Of a DNA stretch of 64,000 nucleotides, positions 10,175-23,524 are shown piece by piece (the first letter of the stretch is position 1; every line of letters begins with the position of its first letter). A model generated the notes under the pieces. The model was not told the DNA's origin and made no database searches. It saw only the letters and a program-made list of their open reading frames with translations. This stretch comes from Musa acuminata AAA Group (Eukaryota; Streptophyta; Magnoliopsida; Zingiberales; Musaceae), in NCBI RefSeq assembly GCF_036884655.1, contig NC_088331.1, positions 13,779,001 to 13,843,000 of the forward strand, in the 5' to 3' direction. The translations under genes and the position numbers were made by a program.

Positions 10175-10179
10175 AAAAG
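10175..10179. repeat. Target-site duplication (right), AAAAG
   Basis: Exact copy of 310-314, directly after the terminal ...TTCAACA of the LTR. After it the older host LTR resumes. Confidence 0.9.
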
Positions 10180-10596
10180 CCCTAATTTGGGCTCAGTTAG
10201 CTCCTAATTGAGTTGGCTTAATTACATTCTAAACCAATCTAATTACGATATAAACTAACTCAATCTAGACAAATTATTACAAAGGACGAATCATCTATTG
10301 TCCGACATGTCATTGGTTCTTCCAGCACTTCGTTCGATCCTTCGGTGTATCGCCCAATCAGCATGTTGTCTTCTCGCAACATCCAATTTCCTTGGCGTAA
10401 TGTCCGACCTTCTTGGCTCAATGCTTGAATTCATGGACCGAAGCATTCTACCGACACGCTGATCGATCCTACGACCGGATATCCAATCTCCTAATATGTT
10501 TAACTCCAGCCCAACATCCAATTCCTCATGCTTTAATTAATTTGTCTCACCTCGAAGCTAGTCATAAAATTATCAATTGGTTTCACCATCAAAATC
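10180..10596 (-). repeat. Right part of the older Sirevirus-like LTR
   Basis: Continuation of the host LTR split by copy 1. Near its outer edge, caattggtttcaccatcaaa and the following aatctgata resemble the intact LTR edge (caattgacttcatcatcaaa, aatccgaga). The expected terminal ...ttcaaca is missing and the sequence runs straight into the TA repeat. I see no gene in it. Confidence 0.55.
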
Positions 10597-11359
<763 letters not shown>

Positions 11360-12407
11360 CTTTTGGGGGAACTCCAATTAAAACACCTTCCTTCATAATT
11401 TCTATATAATTATATCATCAACACTTATTCAATTTGTCATTCCATTAAAGACTCCATTAAGTATATATTTTTTTTGAAGTTATTTTTATTAAAATTTTCT
11501 TATTCATAATCCAATCCAAAACTTCTCATAAAAAAATCGAACATTTTGACAATTGGCTCCAACGTAGTTCAATCCAAAATTTCTATTACTTTTCAACATT
11601 TTGACAATCGACTCCAAATGTTCGTGGCTCAACGAAGAGGAAGATCTTGATCCCCCCTCGGCTTCTTTCATTCATTCGTCGTCGGCAAATTATCTTTGGC
11701 TCTCGTGGAAGTCCCATAATGATTACAAACATCCATAATCAATCACAGCTTTGCATCCAACTCAAAATCCGAGGGCAACGGTAAGATCTCTCTGCAAACC
11801 CAACACAACATTCCTACACTCTCTTTTTATGATTGTTATATTTGATCAAGATTACATGTCTCTCACCCGTTACTGTTCCTTCAATACAACTTCTCCCACA
11901 AAGGCGAAGGCGAAAACATGAGCGGTCCTCCAATGCCTTTAAAAACAATCTCTCACATCTATTCAAGTCAGTTCTGACTGAGCAACTTAAGCAAATCTCA
12001 GTCACTTATAAACCTAACTCGAGATATTATCTAGAAAGTAGTAGACTAAAACATCATCAAAACTATTTTGCACATATTTTAACAAATTTTACAAGACAAC
12101 TAATCTTTTTTTTTTTTCTTTGTATGAACTTCTTATAGCCTAATTTATTACTTTATTTTAAAAAAAAATACATATTCATTTATATTTTGCAAAAGGAAAC
12201 TCAATTTAATAGCAGATTTCATTCTACGCATAAAAACACCAAAGATATCATCCTCAAAAGGACTACTACAAAAATAATCAATGAGAAAGCCCATGCAGTG
12301 GAGGAAAGCAAATCGTTGCTCTGAGCTGTGATCTCTGTTATCATGAGAATAATAGACGTCAAGCCTAAAGCAAAATGATGAACAACTTTCTACAGAAGGC
12401 AGTAACA
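11360..12407. other. Intergenic, no gene seen
   Basis: AT-rich sequence with short homopolymer runs between the TA repeat and the 3' end of the S18 gene. No frame has a recognisable domain or a plausible splice structure. Confidence 0.6.
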
Positions 12408-12413
12408 TTTATT
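12408..12413 (-). terminator. Polyadenylation signal of the S18 gene
   Basis: AATAAA on the minus strand about 130 bp after the S18 stop codon, a normal distance for a plant 3' UTR. Confidence 0.55.
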
Positions 12414-12545
12414 GAGCTAAATATCTGATGAGTGTAAACAGCCACCTTTTTGTTGTCCCCCTTTTACTGCCTCTTGGTTGTCAAGATAAAAGATTCATAC
12501 ACCTGAATTAAACCTAGCTGGCTTAATGCCACCTCAGCTTTCCTC

Positions 12546-15500
12546 CTAAGGATTTGTGGCAGTGCTTGCGGTGTTATGTTCGTGTTCGTAATCCTCAGCT
12601 TCATCTTTCATACTTCTCCCAAAGATAAAAGGCTTCGTTCCCATGGTAGTGAACGGCATTAGCCCAAAAGCCCGTGCAGTTTTAATCTCCCTCGCAACTT
12701 TCCTCTGAGCTTTGGCACTGATACGAGTCTGCAGAGAAACCATGACGGTAAGTGATCGAAAGAACGGCCATATCATTTCTCTGAAATTCTCAATGGCAAA
12801 TTATAAGAGTGGGATTCAATCTTGACCTTGCTTCTTTTAATTATAATTCCTGCTTCAGTCAGAAAATTTGAGAGGAACCTCACATTCTGCATTGGATCAT
12901 CCCAGATGTCAGAACAACATAAGAAAAGGCCAATTTAATTAATTTCTAGAAGAAAAAGAATTAAGAGAAACCCAAGACATTCAAAAACAAAGACAGAAAG
13001 ATTAGTGATGAGATCGGCTGCACAGTGCTACAAACAAAATCAGAAAGAAATTTCTCTCCAAAAACTTTCATAAACTAGGACAGAATTTCCAATGCAAACA
13101 TATCCAACCTCTTCCAAATAGAAGAGCACTTTACTGTTTGTGATAAATCAACCAGAAAAAAAGATGTCAGATACCTCAGAGTAGATAGATCACACATAGG
13201 GACCACATTTCCAAGAATGCTTCATTATCACTGTTATAATATGCTGAAATTACAGATATCTAATGGCGGCAGAAATGCTAAATATCTATTGGGGGCTACT
13301 ATATTAATAGAACAACTTGAACTAATCAGAGTTTAAGAATATCAATACAAACATATCAGTGTAGCTTTGGTTAAGGGCTCTAGAACTCTGGGTATGAAGT
13401 CATTTTTTTTACTAAAATAGTGCACAGTGAAGTACCTACGTCAATTCAAAATCTTAACTGTTCAATTTGCTCCATGGAAACATATATAGCCTCAAAATAG
13501 GAAGAGTCTGTTAGAGACAAAGTCAATAGAAAATTTATTGGGTATAAAGATATGCGCATATGCACCAATACATTATTTAGAACTTAAAATGTATTATAGT
13601 GATAGTGAAAGCAGGTCAATCATATTGTCAGGTTCTGACTCAATGAAGTTGCAAACTACAATGTGATATCAATGCAAATTTTTAAGTATATGAAGAAGCC
13701 AAAAAGTATTATGAGCCTACCCTGAAATCAGCTTTCTTCAGAACCTCTTGTGTGGTTGTCTCAAACTCATTTCTTTTGAATCTCTTTTGAACCCCAGGTT
13801 TTGTAAGATCAAGATCCTAAATGCAGCCACAGGAAAAAAGTGAGGATGAAAGCATACAAGTAATAATAACAGTTTAAAAGAAAAACTATATGACTCTAAT
13901 AATATATATCTAGGGTACTAAATAACATATGAACTATATGATTAGCATTCATTTAGATATTTGTTGTCTTGCTACAAAAACAAAAATAGTCATACATAAG
14001 ATAGCAACCATAGAACTAAAAATAAAAAACTTACTGCCAAGGGAAAAGGCAAAAAAGCTAGCAATTAGAATGCCTCTTACCCTTGTTGTGTAAGTCATAC
14101 CAGGATAAAATGTCACATCTGGTCTAAATTTATAATTTTCATCGTGTATCTCATCACTAAAAACAAACGTACGAGCTGCTTCCTTCAACTTTTCATCCAT
14201 ACCATCTGACAATGAATTAAAACTATCACTTATACCATCTATGATTCGAGAATCATCACTGTTCAATTTGGAGCCAATGCCAGATCTTCCATGAGCCTTC
14301 TCAAGTTTGTCAAGTTTGCGATAAAATGAATCATTTATTTCATTATTGCTTATATCACCAAATAAGCGTCGTTCAAAGTCATCTGAGCTCTCAAACGAAT
14401 TATCACTGTTTCGGCCAGAATTACCATTATCTGTTTGGACCAGAGAAAGAACAACAGTGTAAACGTTAACACAGAAATAAGACACTGATAGAAAAAAAGA
14501 TCAAACAAAGTTTTAAATAAAATTGACTGCTAAAATGTTGCCAAATGTACACAAAGCATGTTAATGTCTCTTTTGATAAAACACCTAGGATCTAGAAGTG
14601 GCTAAATTTTGTGAATAAGAAATGTTTTCCATTCACCAACAAGTAGGTGCAGCTCTGGAAAAAGATAAAATGAGGAAAGACAACTAAGCATGACATGTTT
14701 GAAGGAGACATCTAAATATCCTCGTTAGATGAGGCAAATTGGATAGGATTAGTGGTGTGAGAAAATACAGAAGGAGAAATAAGAATATATTATTAAAACA
14801 ATAAAAAGAAAGTTCACTACTTTTAGTTTAAGTAGGATGTTTTCCTACCAAAACCCAAGAGAGAAAAAAGATCCACATAGCCAACCCAAACAGTTGAGAC
14901 ATTTCAGCTAAAAGTAAGTTAGGAAGTGAAAGAAGCACATCTAATAGGTGGCCATAAAAATTTCAAGAACACAGCCGGAAAGAGCATTACAAAATACAAC
15001 ATTTTTCAGAAATAAAGTAGGGATGTATTTTCAAACAGGTTCTTGTAATTGATTCGTGCCTGCAAAATATAGAATTACCAAACAATGGATCTCGCTGAGA
15101 GGTTGTTATCTTTACAATTCACATGACAACAAATTTACGGCCTTCTAAAATGAGAATTCATCAGAATACACTCAGTCCATGGCCGTGTGCTATCCTAAGC
15201 TGTTATCATTGCGGCAGTTGTCAGCCGAGAATACAAAACTGCAGAGAATGAATGCACAAAAAATTTATCAATACAAATGCTGCCATGACCTACTCAAGTA
15301 GGAGTTTTTGGTTGAAGGGGAAAGCTGATCATGAGCTCTAGCCACCATAACAGTGATGAAAGATTAAGATGATAGTTTGCTATTACGTAACATTTTTTAT
15401 ATTGACCATGCAGCAATGGATAAATGGGTGTATCTTACAAACCAAATTTTTAGAGATCAAAATCATATACGATGTACATACAAAATGGATTACTGAGTAG

Positions 15501-16277
15501 TGAGACATTTGATTGGACTTGCATAAATAAATTATAATTCATCAACTGTGATAGCAGAAAATACCAGAAATCAACAGAAGATGCTATGCATGATGCAGAT
15601 CTCCTATTGGGGCAGGGTTCAATTTTGCAGACAACTAGACTTGTTGACTGAAGCTGTCAGCTCAACAATATGGACTATGGAGCAGAGTCAGAATGTTTAA
15701 ATTCTGAGATTATGAATTAGACGTCTGCATGAGTTTCTCATCCCATCTCTCATTTAGTGTGACTCGAGAGGAAAGCATGCATGACTTCAACATACTTGGG
15801 GATGGCTCATTGGCTGGCATCCAAATTAACCTTGAGTCCATGACAAGATCAACCAAAGGGGCTTAGCAACACTACCTACGAGATATTGGCTCCTCAACTC
15901 ACTCATCCACTAATGTCCCTGATAAAAAAGAAGACACTTGATTTGCATACCATATGTTCGACATACTTCCCAAAGCAATGACATATCAATTCCATCGCAT
16001 ACATAAAAATTACAATGGTTCATAAGGAACTATAAGCAAATTTTACATAATTAGTATACAACAAACATTGACAAACTCGCTCCAACAGAATTGAGATACA
16101 AAGGAAAGGAGGTGCAGAAGAAGTTTATCTAATTGAGGGGGAGAAAGAAAGTAATCAGATACCAGTGCGAAAGGATTGGTGTCTGAAGAAGAGAGGCAGC
16201 ACTTGTTTGGAGGAGAGAAGCCCACACAAGCTAGGCTGACGCAGAAGTTCTTTTTGCAATGCTATCCTTCTCATCAT
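12546..16277 (-). CDS. Mitochondrial-type ribosomal protein S18 (bS18m)
   Basis: Component of the organellar small ribosomal subunit. Five exons, all with GT-AG junctions and matching phases: 16163-16277, 14081-14430, 13721-13816, 12827-12886, 12546-12728; 267 residues. The S18 core spans the last exons (NVRFLSNFLTEAGIIIKRSK joined to TRISAKAQRKVAREIKTARA, then FGLMPF), matching the family's basic RNA-binding segment. The N terminus (MMRRIALQKELLRQ..., rich in Arg and Leu, poor in acid) looks like a mitochondrial presequence. Exon 2 encodes a long acidic, Ser/Asp-rich linker absent from bacterial S18. Arabidopsis has a nuclear-encoded S18 of similar length. A second ATG directly follows the first, so the start could be either. 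A 5' UTR intron is likely (donor at 16,546, acceptor at 16,302). Plastid targeting cannot be excluded. Confidence 0.9.
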
Positions 16278-16545
16278 TTGCTTCACGAACGATGCTATCA
16301 CACTAAGGAGCAAGTTACAGATTGAATACCACAGTGGAGATAATAATCTTAAAAGGCATAAAAACAAACACCCAATGTGAAAGAATCATTACCAAAGAGA
16401 AACTTGAGGATAACGAAAATTTTACAGGCAAAAACACAAACATCATTATTACGAACACACACACGTCCGTTACTTGACATAGATTTGCCCCAAAACAAAC
16501 ACAAAAAGCCAGAAAAACAAGACAACACAAAAGCTCACGACTTAC

Positions 16546-16860
16546 CAAGAAGTTCGAAAGGGTAAAGAATGAAGAGGATCGAAGGCCAGAGAGAGAAATA
16601 GAGAGGTACGAGGGGAAAGACGAGTTTGAGGAGCACCCGAAAAGCAGGCAGAGGAGGCCATGGGAGGACGGAGGATACCGCGGCTAGATCGAGGAGGAGG
16701 AGGAGGAGGAGGCTCCGGGAGGATGGAGGATACGGCGGCGGCAGCGATGGCGGCGAGATCAAGGAGGCGGCCTGGGGGCAGGCAGCGCACTGGAGCCGTG
16801 GGAAGAAGGGTGCGTCGAGCAGCTTCGGCGGCGCGCGAGTCGTTGGTGTATCATCCACGA
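16546..16860 (-). other. Probable 5' UTR exon of the S18 gene
   Basis: GC-rich, pyrimidine-rich on the minus strand, ending in a good donor (CTTG|GTAAGTCG) at 16,546. An acceptor at 16,303-16,304 (CTCCTTAG) precedes the S18 ATG by about 25 bp. This is the usual layout of a leader exon in plant ribosomal protein genes. The outer end is a guess. cDNA would settle it. Confidence 0.5.
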
Positions 16861-16869
16861 CCTAAATGA

Positions 16870-18269
16870 AACTCGAGTGCAACCCGGCACCGACCGTGTA
16901 AGAGATTAGTGGTGACATTAAAAGCCCAGAAAGCCCATCAAACTCGGCCCATGCGCCCCATGCGGTCCAAGTACAATTCCCGACGACGCCAGGATTCCTC
17001 CGCCGCCACCCGCATGTCCTTCCTGCCGCCAGGATCCTCATCTCCGCGGGGAGAGGCGAGGAGGGCGTCTGGGCGAAGACGAGGAGGAAGAGGAAGAGGA
17101 GGAGGCACTGCCTCTCGTCGCCGAGGGATCGGTGCATCGCCAGATGAGCCGAGGACGAGGGAGCAGCGAAGCAGACGACTGCTGTTCGTAAGGGAGTGGG
17201 AACAGTGAAGCGGACAAGGAGGTCAGCGGACGGTTGCAGTTGTGGCAGTTGTTTGTTATTATTGGGATAAAAATGATGGCCAGCATTAAACATCTAATTT
17301 GATCACTTGATTATTTTTATTTATTTATACAAAAATTATGATTTAAACATAAATATATATATCACGTCTCTTTTTTTTTTTTGGTTGCATAATTACATTT
17401 TTTTTATTTTCACTTTATTTATAAGTATACCGATTTTAAGAAATATCCTTCGTTTTGGATTTTTTTTTAATAAAATTTTTCCCATTACTGTCCCATTTTT
17501 TTAATCTCAAAATAACTCGAGTTGAACAGTCAAAAGGTCTCAGGAGTTAGTATTTTTAAATAAAATTATATCATTTTTTCGAAAGCACTAATAGAAAACA
17601 TAAAAAAAGGGATGACAACTGGAAAAAGTCTAAATTGAGAAGATTTTTCGGAAATTCGTCTTATATAAGATGAATTTTGTTTTTTTATCACAAATAACTC
17701 CTCTTTTGTAAGTAATGACCAAAGTGTGCGAGAAGTTGCTGTGGTAGCAGCATATCAGAGATGGAGATGGAGCATAGCTTTCACCTCTCATCCAATGAAT
17801 TGATGTCTCGACATCCCGAGATGTGCCATCAATCCGACCCCACCCCATCACAAACAACGCCCCTTGGCTCCCAAAGATAAGACCATGTGCCATGTGCCAT
17901 GTCCATGGTGGAGCACAGCGTCACCACAGCAAAAGAATCTAACACCAGCCATGTGACTCCCCCGTCCGCGAAAGCAGGTCACAGGCGCAATAGCCACCAG
18001 CCATGACGAAGACGACCCGGTTTTACACCAACCACCAACAGTGAAAGAATCCGTAAAAAGAGAGTTCCAAGGTGGACAAGCCACTGAAACAGGACGACGC
18101 TCGCTCTCTCTCCCCTTCGGAGAGGGCTACAAAGGGACGCACATTGCTGAGCCCCCATGGCTCCACAACATTTACACACCCACACAGCTTACTTCAAACA
18201 CACTTGCATAGCCCGCCGGATCGCCTTTGCATTTCCTGCGGGAACATGTACCAGGCTTGTTCTCAAGGT
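16870..18269. other. Intergenic between S18 and beta-expansin
   Basis: Starts GC-rich (promoter side of S18, with gaggaggaagagg tracts near 17,060-17,110), then turns AT-rich with poly-T runs at 17,370-17,500. Only short frames without family resemblance occur. A CTT run lies at 18,305-18,325, directly downstream of the expansin stop. Confidence 0.55.
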
Positions 18270-18275
18270 TTTATT
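18270..18275 (-). terminator. Possible polyadenylation signal of the expansin gene
   Basis: AATAAA on the minus strand about 50 bp after the expansin stop codon. Confidence 0.45.
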
Positions 18276-18327
18276 CTTCTTCTGCCATTCATTGATGGCG
18301 TACCTTCTTCTTCTTCTTCTTCTTCGA

Positions 18328-20924
18328 TCAAAGGAAGTTAAGGCGAGAGGTGTAGGTGGCCTTGGGAGACCAGTTTCTTGGAATCACGTCCCGGGCTGAG
18401 AGGGTCCTTTGGGTGGTCAATGTGGTGAGCTTCACTGAGAATGGCCCCTGCAGAGGCCCCCCAATGATGCACCAACTCGCTCCCCACACGTGCTTCATCT
18501 CTAGCCACTTCATGGAATTTGCCTGCAAGAGAAATATGCACTTAACTGCAAAAGAAGTGTATCAGTTCTTGACCGGACAGGGAGGAGCCTTTCCAACCTT
18601 CCAATGTAATGAGGAATCGGTGACCGAGAAATATGAATCCTAAAAAGTGGGATCAAGAGTGCTGCCTGCAACTTTAGCTCCAAAGAGGAGAAGAATAAAG
18701 AGCTTTAGTTGCATCAATTCTTGTCTTAAAGTTGTGAGTGCATTCATCAATCAGGTTTTGGCCCACAACACTAACAACAAGAAAGTTCTTCTAAGATTCT
18801 TAGCATTATTATACTTATCACTCTTCTCTAAGACAACGACAACCATTCATCACTGCAAGATCTACAGTCATGTCAGACAAATAGCAGAATCCTTGATGAA
18901 ATCTTATCTTCATAAATAAAACTACAACTTGATGAGCTACTGATGATGGATTGGATTTGCCCGGTCAACACAACTCCTATTTTCTTCAAAGATGATAAAT
19001 AGGCAGACCAACTTGTGGCAGACAGGCAAACCAGACACTGGGACATTTGTTTGGGCTTTATTGTTTAGATAAATGTTACTTTTACAACCATAAAAAGAGG
19101 AGGATAAATTGCAGCAAAACTCCTAGAGCAGAGCTGTTCTTTCACCTAAACATTTTAGCTACAAACAGATTGTGGAACAAACTGCATCATTTCCATCTGT
19201 GCCGGTTCATGTAGGAGAAGCGTCAAACTACAACTTAGATAAGAACATAAAGCAGATATAAGGTAGGAAATTGTACTTGTTTTATATGCATGGATCCGAT
19301 ATCTCCATCATCACCCTCAAACTCCACAAGAAGAGAGAGCCAAAAGTTCGTGGAACCTTCGTTTACATGAAACGCGATATTCTTTCCCGGGTACTTGCAT
19401 GGAGTCCTGAAAAATACAACATTCGAAGATAAATTTTTGATCGAACTATATTTGCTAATGTAAGAATTAAATCACATGATGGTGGATTTCCGATATAATC
19501 CTCGACCTTGGCTGATGCTCTATGATTTTTCCAGGCTAATTTGGCAATTACTCTGAAAATTCAAGAGATTGGTAGAGCTAAACACTAAAATCACATGCTT
19601 CATAGACTGCTCTGATGAGCATCAAGGAAAGCTTCTGATCCCATTCATCAACAGAATTAACACATCCTTCTCTATCTGATGATCCCACAACACCGACTTA
19701 TGATCCAATTTTAGGAGCCGGTTTTAGCAATAAGGACTAATTAGTGCAAGTATTCAGTTCTACAAGGAGCAACATCATTCAGCAATCTTTTTTCATGTTC
19801 CAGATCAAATCTTATGCTCTCTATCTCACTCTGCGGTAACTTTTTTAAGTTTAATTTGAGTTCACCAGTAAAAGATTTCTCATAAATTTGGTGATTACTA
19901 TGTGCATGACTAAGAAAATTGTCAGGAATCTCGATAGCCACCGATCTAATATGTGCTCAAGTCACACTCACACATATATGAGACAACAAACAATTGCATA
20001 AAAATGCCAAAAGCAGTTCCCTGTCTTGTATGATGAACAAAATAAGGGGCGTCCGAAAATGTCGTCTTTTGCACGAAAATGTCGGCATTTGCACATAAAT
20101 GTGGTAAACGGGGTTGTCGTCATCGATGTTTCGATGCTTAGCTTACCTGCAGAATATGACGGAGATCTCGCCACGGTCGCGCAGCTGGCCGGCCTCGCCC
20201 GCGACGGCCATGCGGCCGAAAGCGGCACCGCTGAGGTCGAAATGCGTGTGGCCGGAGGCGCAGTACCCGCCGGGACACTCGTCGGTGACGATGACGGTGA
20301 CGGCGCGGCGGGAGCAGATGGCGGGGTCGAGGCACCGCACCTTGTAGCAGGCGCCGCAGCCCTCGCCGCCCTTGAACAGCACCGGGCTCACCGCCCCCAC
20401 CCGCGCCCGCAGCGGCTTCACGTCCACCAGCGTCCCGTACCCGCACGCTCCACCTGCCATCCACGAAACATCACCAAAGCTTTATTTCCATGACAGCACG
20501 GAGGCGGCCAAATTAGCACCGAAGGAGGGCGACGGCCAACACGATGAGATACGGTCGTCGCCCTACACACGCAACGCCTTCATCCACCACACCGCTCTTG
20601 CCACGCAGCCAGAGTCAAGCGGGACCCGCGAGCAAGCGGGGTGAACGCCCAACGGCTACGAAGCCGCCAACGGCTAGAAACGCAAGCTCACGTGCGCGCC
20701 CGTCCGATCTTAATCTAATGGTGGCGAGGGGAAGGGGAAGAGGTAGGGAAGGGCGAGAGCTCACCGTCGCTGCCGTCGCCCTCGGCGCTGCCGTACCACG
20801 TGGCAGTCGCCGGGTGCCAATGCGGGTCGAAAACCGCAAACGCCTCGCCGGCGTCGAAGAAGAAGAAGAGGAAGCAAAACAAGAACAAAAAGAAGCCGCA
20901 GCTGGAGGAGGAGGAAGAAGTCAT
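18328..20924 (-). CDS. EXPB: Beta-expansin
   Basis: Secreted protein that loosens the cell wall during growth without hydrolysis. Four exons with GT-AG junctions and consistent phases: 20765-20924, 20147-20453, 19277-19406, 18328-18522; 263 residues, the normal length. Residues 1-30 form a signal peptide (Ser run, then Phe/Leu core, ending near GEAFA). The double-psi barrel domain shows GACGYG, CGACYKVRC, TDECPGGYC and the HFD motif (HTHFDLSGAAFG). The C-terminal carbohydrate-binding domain (CBM63 type) holds STNFWLSLLVEFEG and WLEMKHVWGASW. The start was chosen because it gives the signal peptide and lies about 100 bp from a TATA box at 21,022-21,030. The gene looks intact. The grass-pollen allergen group is part of the same family, but this copy cannot be assigned to a tissue from sequence. 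Confidence 0.93.
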
Positions 20925-21021
20925 TGTGAGCTTCTCTCCTCGCTTTTAGGCTTCCAGGAGGCCAAGTATCAGCTCCAGTGTCCGGATCTCGATGTGCAAA
21001 CGGCCACTGCAGTTTGCCTCA

Positions 21022-21030
21022 CTTATATAG
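21022..21030 (-). promoter_or_regulatory. TATA box of the beta-expansin gene
   Basis: CTATATAAG on the minus strand, about 100 bp before the ATG at 20,924, placing the transcription start near 20,990-21,000. Confidence 0.65.
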
Positions 21031-21039
21031 ACCAACAAA

Positions 21040-21591
21040 CCCACCTCTCACCACCCCATAAAATATTGCTCATGCTTAACGCCCCAAACTACTGGCAACA
21101 AACAGTACTTGGATCTCCAGAGAGAGAGAGAGAGAGAGAGGCGGGGGCGAGGGAGACAAGCTCAGCAAGTCCCACTGCAGAGGGGGAGTAATTTTGGGTT
21201 GCCGCCAATGACTACATGGACGGGGGACCAGAATCGATCCGACGCCGGGCCCCGTCATGTTGTGCTGCTCCATGTGCACTCCCACGTCGCGTAATTACGA
21301 GATTGACCCTGTCACGTATGCGGCTCACTCGGTGTGCCGACAGTGGCTCGACCGTTATAAACCAGGAAACAATTTGGTTCCGTTAGTTAGTTGAAGGGTC
21401 AATTCTTACCGAGCTTTTCTTATTAATTTCCATTATAGTGGGCTTATCGAAACCAAGGAGGTATGACGGAGGATATGTCGGCTCTTAATTCCTTATATTA
21501 ACCTTTTTTATTTATTTATTTTCCCTATCACCAAATGGTGGGTGCAACACGTGCCTATCGCAATCTTGAAGATGATGTTTCGTCAGAAATC

Positions 21592-21638
<47 letters not shown>

Positions 21639-22396
21639 ATTGCACGGTGTTCATATTTGTCTTTCCAATATTGTTGATAGCCAATTTTTATTGAAAACAC
21701 ATCACATTTTTAAAGAAATCCGATGGGAATTAACAAATAATGATGGGCAAGTTGCGTGGTCTTGCAATGATTATGGTTGTAAATTTAGCCAGTTAAAGAG
21801 GGTATTTTCGTCATGGAATAGTGGGGAACTGCACCACCGAAATGGTCGACACGTCGAGACATGGATACGGTAGCAACGAAAATTTACGAGAATGTCCATG
21901 ACGTTTGTTCGAAACTTGGAAAGTACCACCACCGGGGAGAGACCAGACGGAAGGAACGGCGTGCTCACGGGATCTGCCGACACTCGGGGCGATAACGGAC
22001 GGCAGAGATGGCGTGCGCAACGGACCGTTGGTGGCCAATCAAACGGACAAACAACTCGACGCGAGCGAATTGGCCGGTCAGCGGCTGTCTTTAGTGGGTC
22101 AAACTCTACTGCAGTCTCTGTACCCGATGATGACGGTAATTATATGTGTATGTTTAATGATTGATGCATGTAATTATTTGGAGGATTAAAATGTCAACGG
22201 AGGGCAACTAGTTATGTTCCTCGTGGAGTCAGTACACAGGGTCTGCGTGGGCCTTCTGGAAGTTAATACTGTGGGGCAACCGCTGCATACCACCAGTTTT
22301 AACTGTGTCGTTGAATGTAACAAAGGTTTCTTCCATTACCGACAGTTGATACAGATTTTGAACGAATTATTTATTCATCCTAAAATTTTGAAGTTG

Positions 22397-22433
<37 letters not shown>

Positions 22434-23450
22434 GCTCAATCGGATTAGAATTGAAACATGAAACTGAACCTAAATGTATTTTGCAAATCAATTAAACAGA
22501 AAAATATTGGTGAAATAAAAAAGAAAGGATAGAGAATTTGAATTCTAATACGATAAAGATTTTGATTAAGTTATCATTGGTTTTGAATGTTTAAGCTGTT
22601 AAAAAAGGGCTCATTGGCATGTTCATGCAGAAGTCGCGAGTCATCCATGCTATTAGTTAGCCTCTGTTCTTTGAAGCCATGAAGGCTTCTTCTAAGGGTG
22701 ACAGACAAAATAATGGCCGTTGAAGGGGGGAAAGAGTAGGAAAGAAACAGGGAGACGTAGTAGCCGGAAATGTGCCAGTGGCGATGTCTTTAAGCACACA
22801 GGTCCAGCTCTAGATCAAAATTTAAGAACTTGTTAATACTCCATTATTTTGTATCTGTTACATAACTCATAAAATCTCCTTGATCATAGCATCTTTAAGC
22901 AATTTGGAAGCTGTAAATTCTATAAATATAATAGCAAAGAACTTTTGTATAGGTATGTTGTACAAACTTGTTTCTCGGAATCTTGGACACATCTCTAGAT
23001 CAAACAATCTCCTCTTTCTGCTAGGACCAAATAAAAGCAAGTGATTCCAGCCTTGTTGGATAAATTTGATTTCGTCTGGCATTTTAACCTGCAGAAAGTT
23101 GCAAAAAGTTAGCTTCGAGTATATTTAACTGCTGCTGATCATAAGATGCAGCTTTTGTGCAGGAGGCTCTCATTTTATCAGATAAAACACTTCATCACAG
23201 TACAACTGACAATGGAACTCAACAAACAAAAGATCACAGAAGATGCCCTCAGTATTAGGCACAGGAGCTAATAATCAAAAGTCGAAGCATTTTACATTTT
23301 TACTGAGACCAACATGTCCAATAGACCAAAATTATCACAAAACTTCAAAGAAAAGGATTGTTGTGCTGCTAAGCAATTTCCATGCCCAACTCAATAAAAG
23401 ATGGACTACCATACCGAATCAAAGTACTCCTACAACCAGATTGAACCTCG
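21040..23450. other. Intergenic between expansin and clathrin light chain, with microsatellites
   Basis: Upstream region of the expansin gene and downstream region of the clathrin light chain gene. It holds an (AG)n run at about 21,119-21,139, an (AT)n run at 21,599-21,635 and another at 22,398-22,431. Frames such as 22,867-23,082 (minus) show no known domain. No gene recognised. Confidence 0.6.
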
Positions 23451-23454
23451 ATAC

Positions 23455-23460
23455 TTTATT
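23455..23460 (-). terminator. Possible polyadenylation signal of the clathrin light chain gene
   Basis: AATAAA on the minus strand about 65 bp after the stop codon at 23,525. Confidence 0.5.
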
Positions 23461-23524
23461 TTAGAGAATGAATCAAGTCAACTGTTCGAGCCAGATAAGT
23501 AAAACTCAACACAGTGCTGTGGAA

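Noticed and set aside
16862..17293. 143-residue minus-strand frame with a signal-peptide-like inner start
   Set aside because: Composition follows the GC-rich low-complexity promoter region upstream of S18; no domain and no splice partner.
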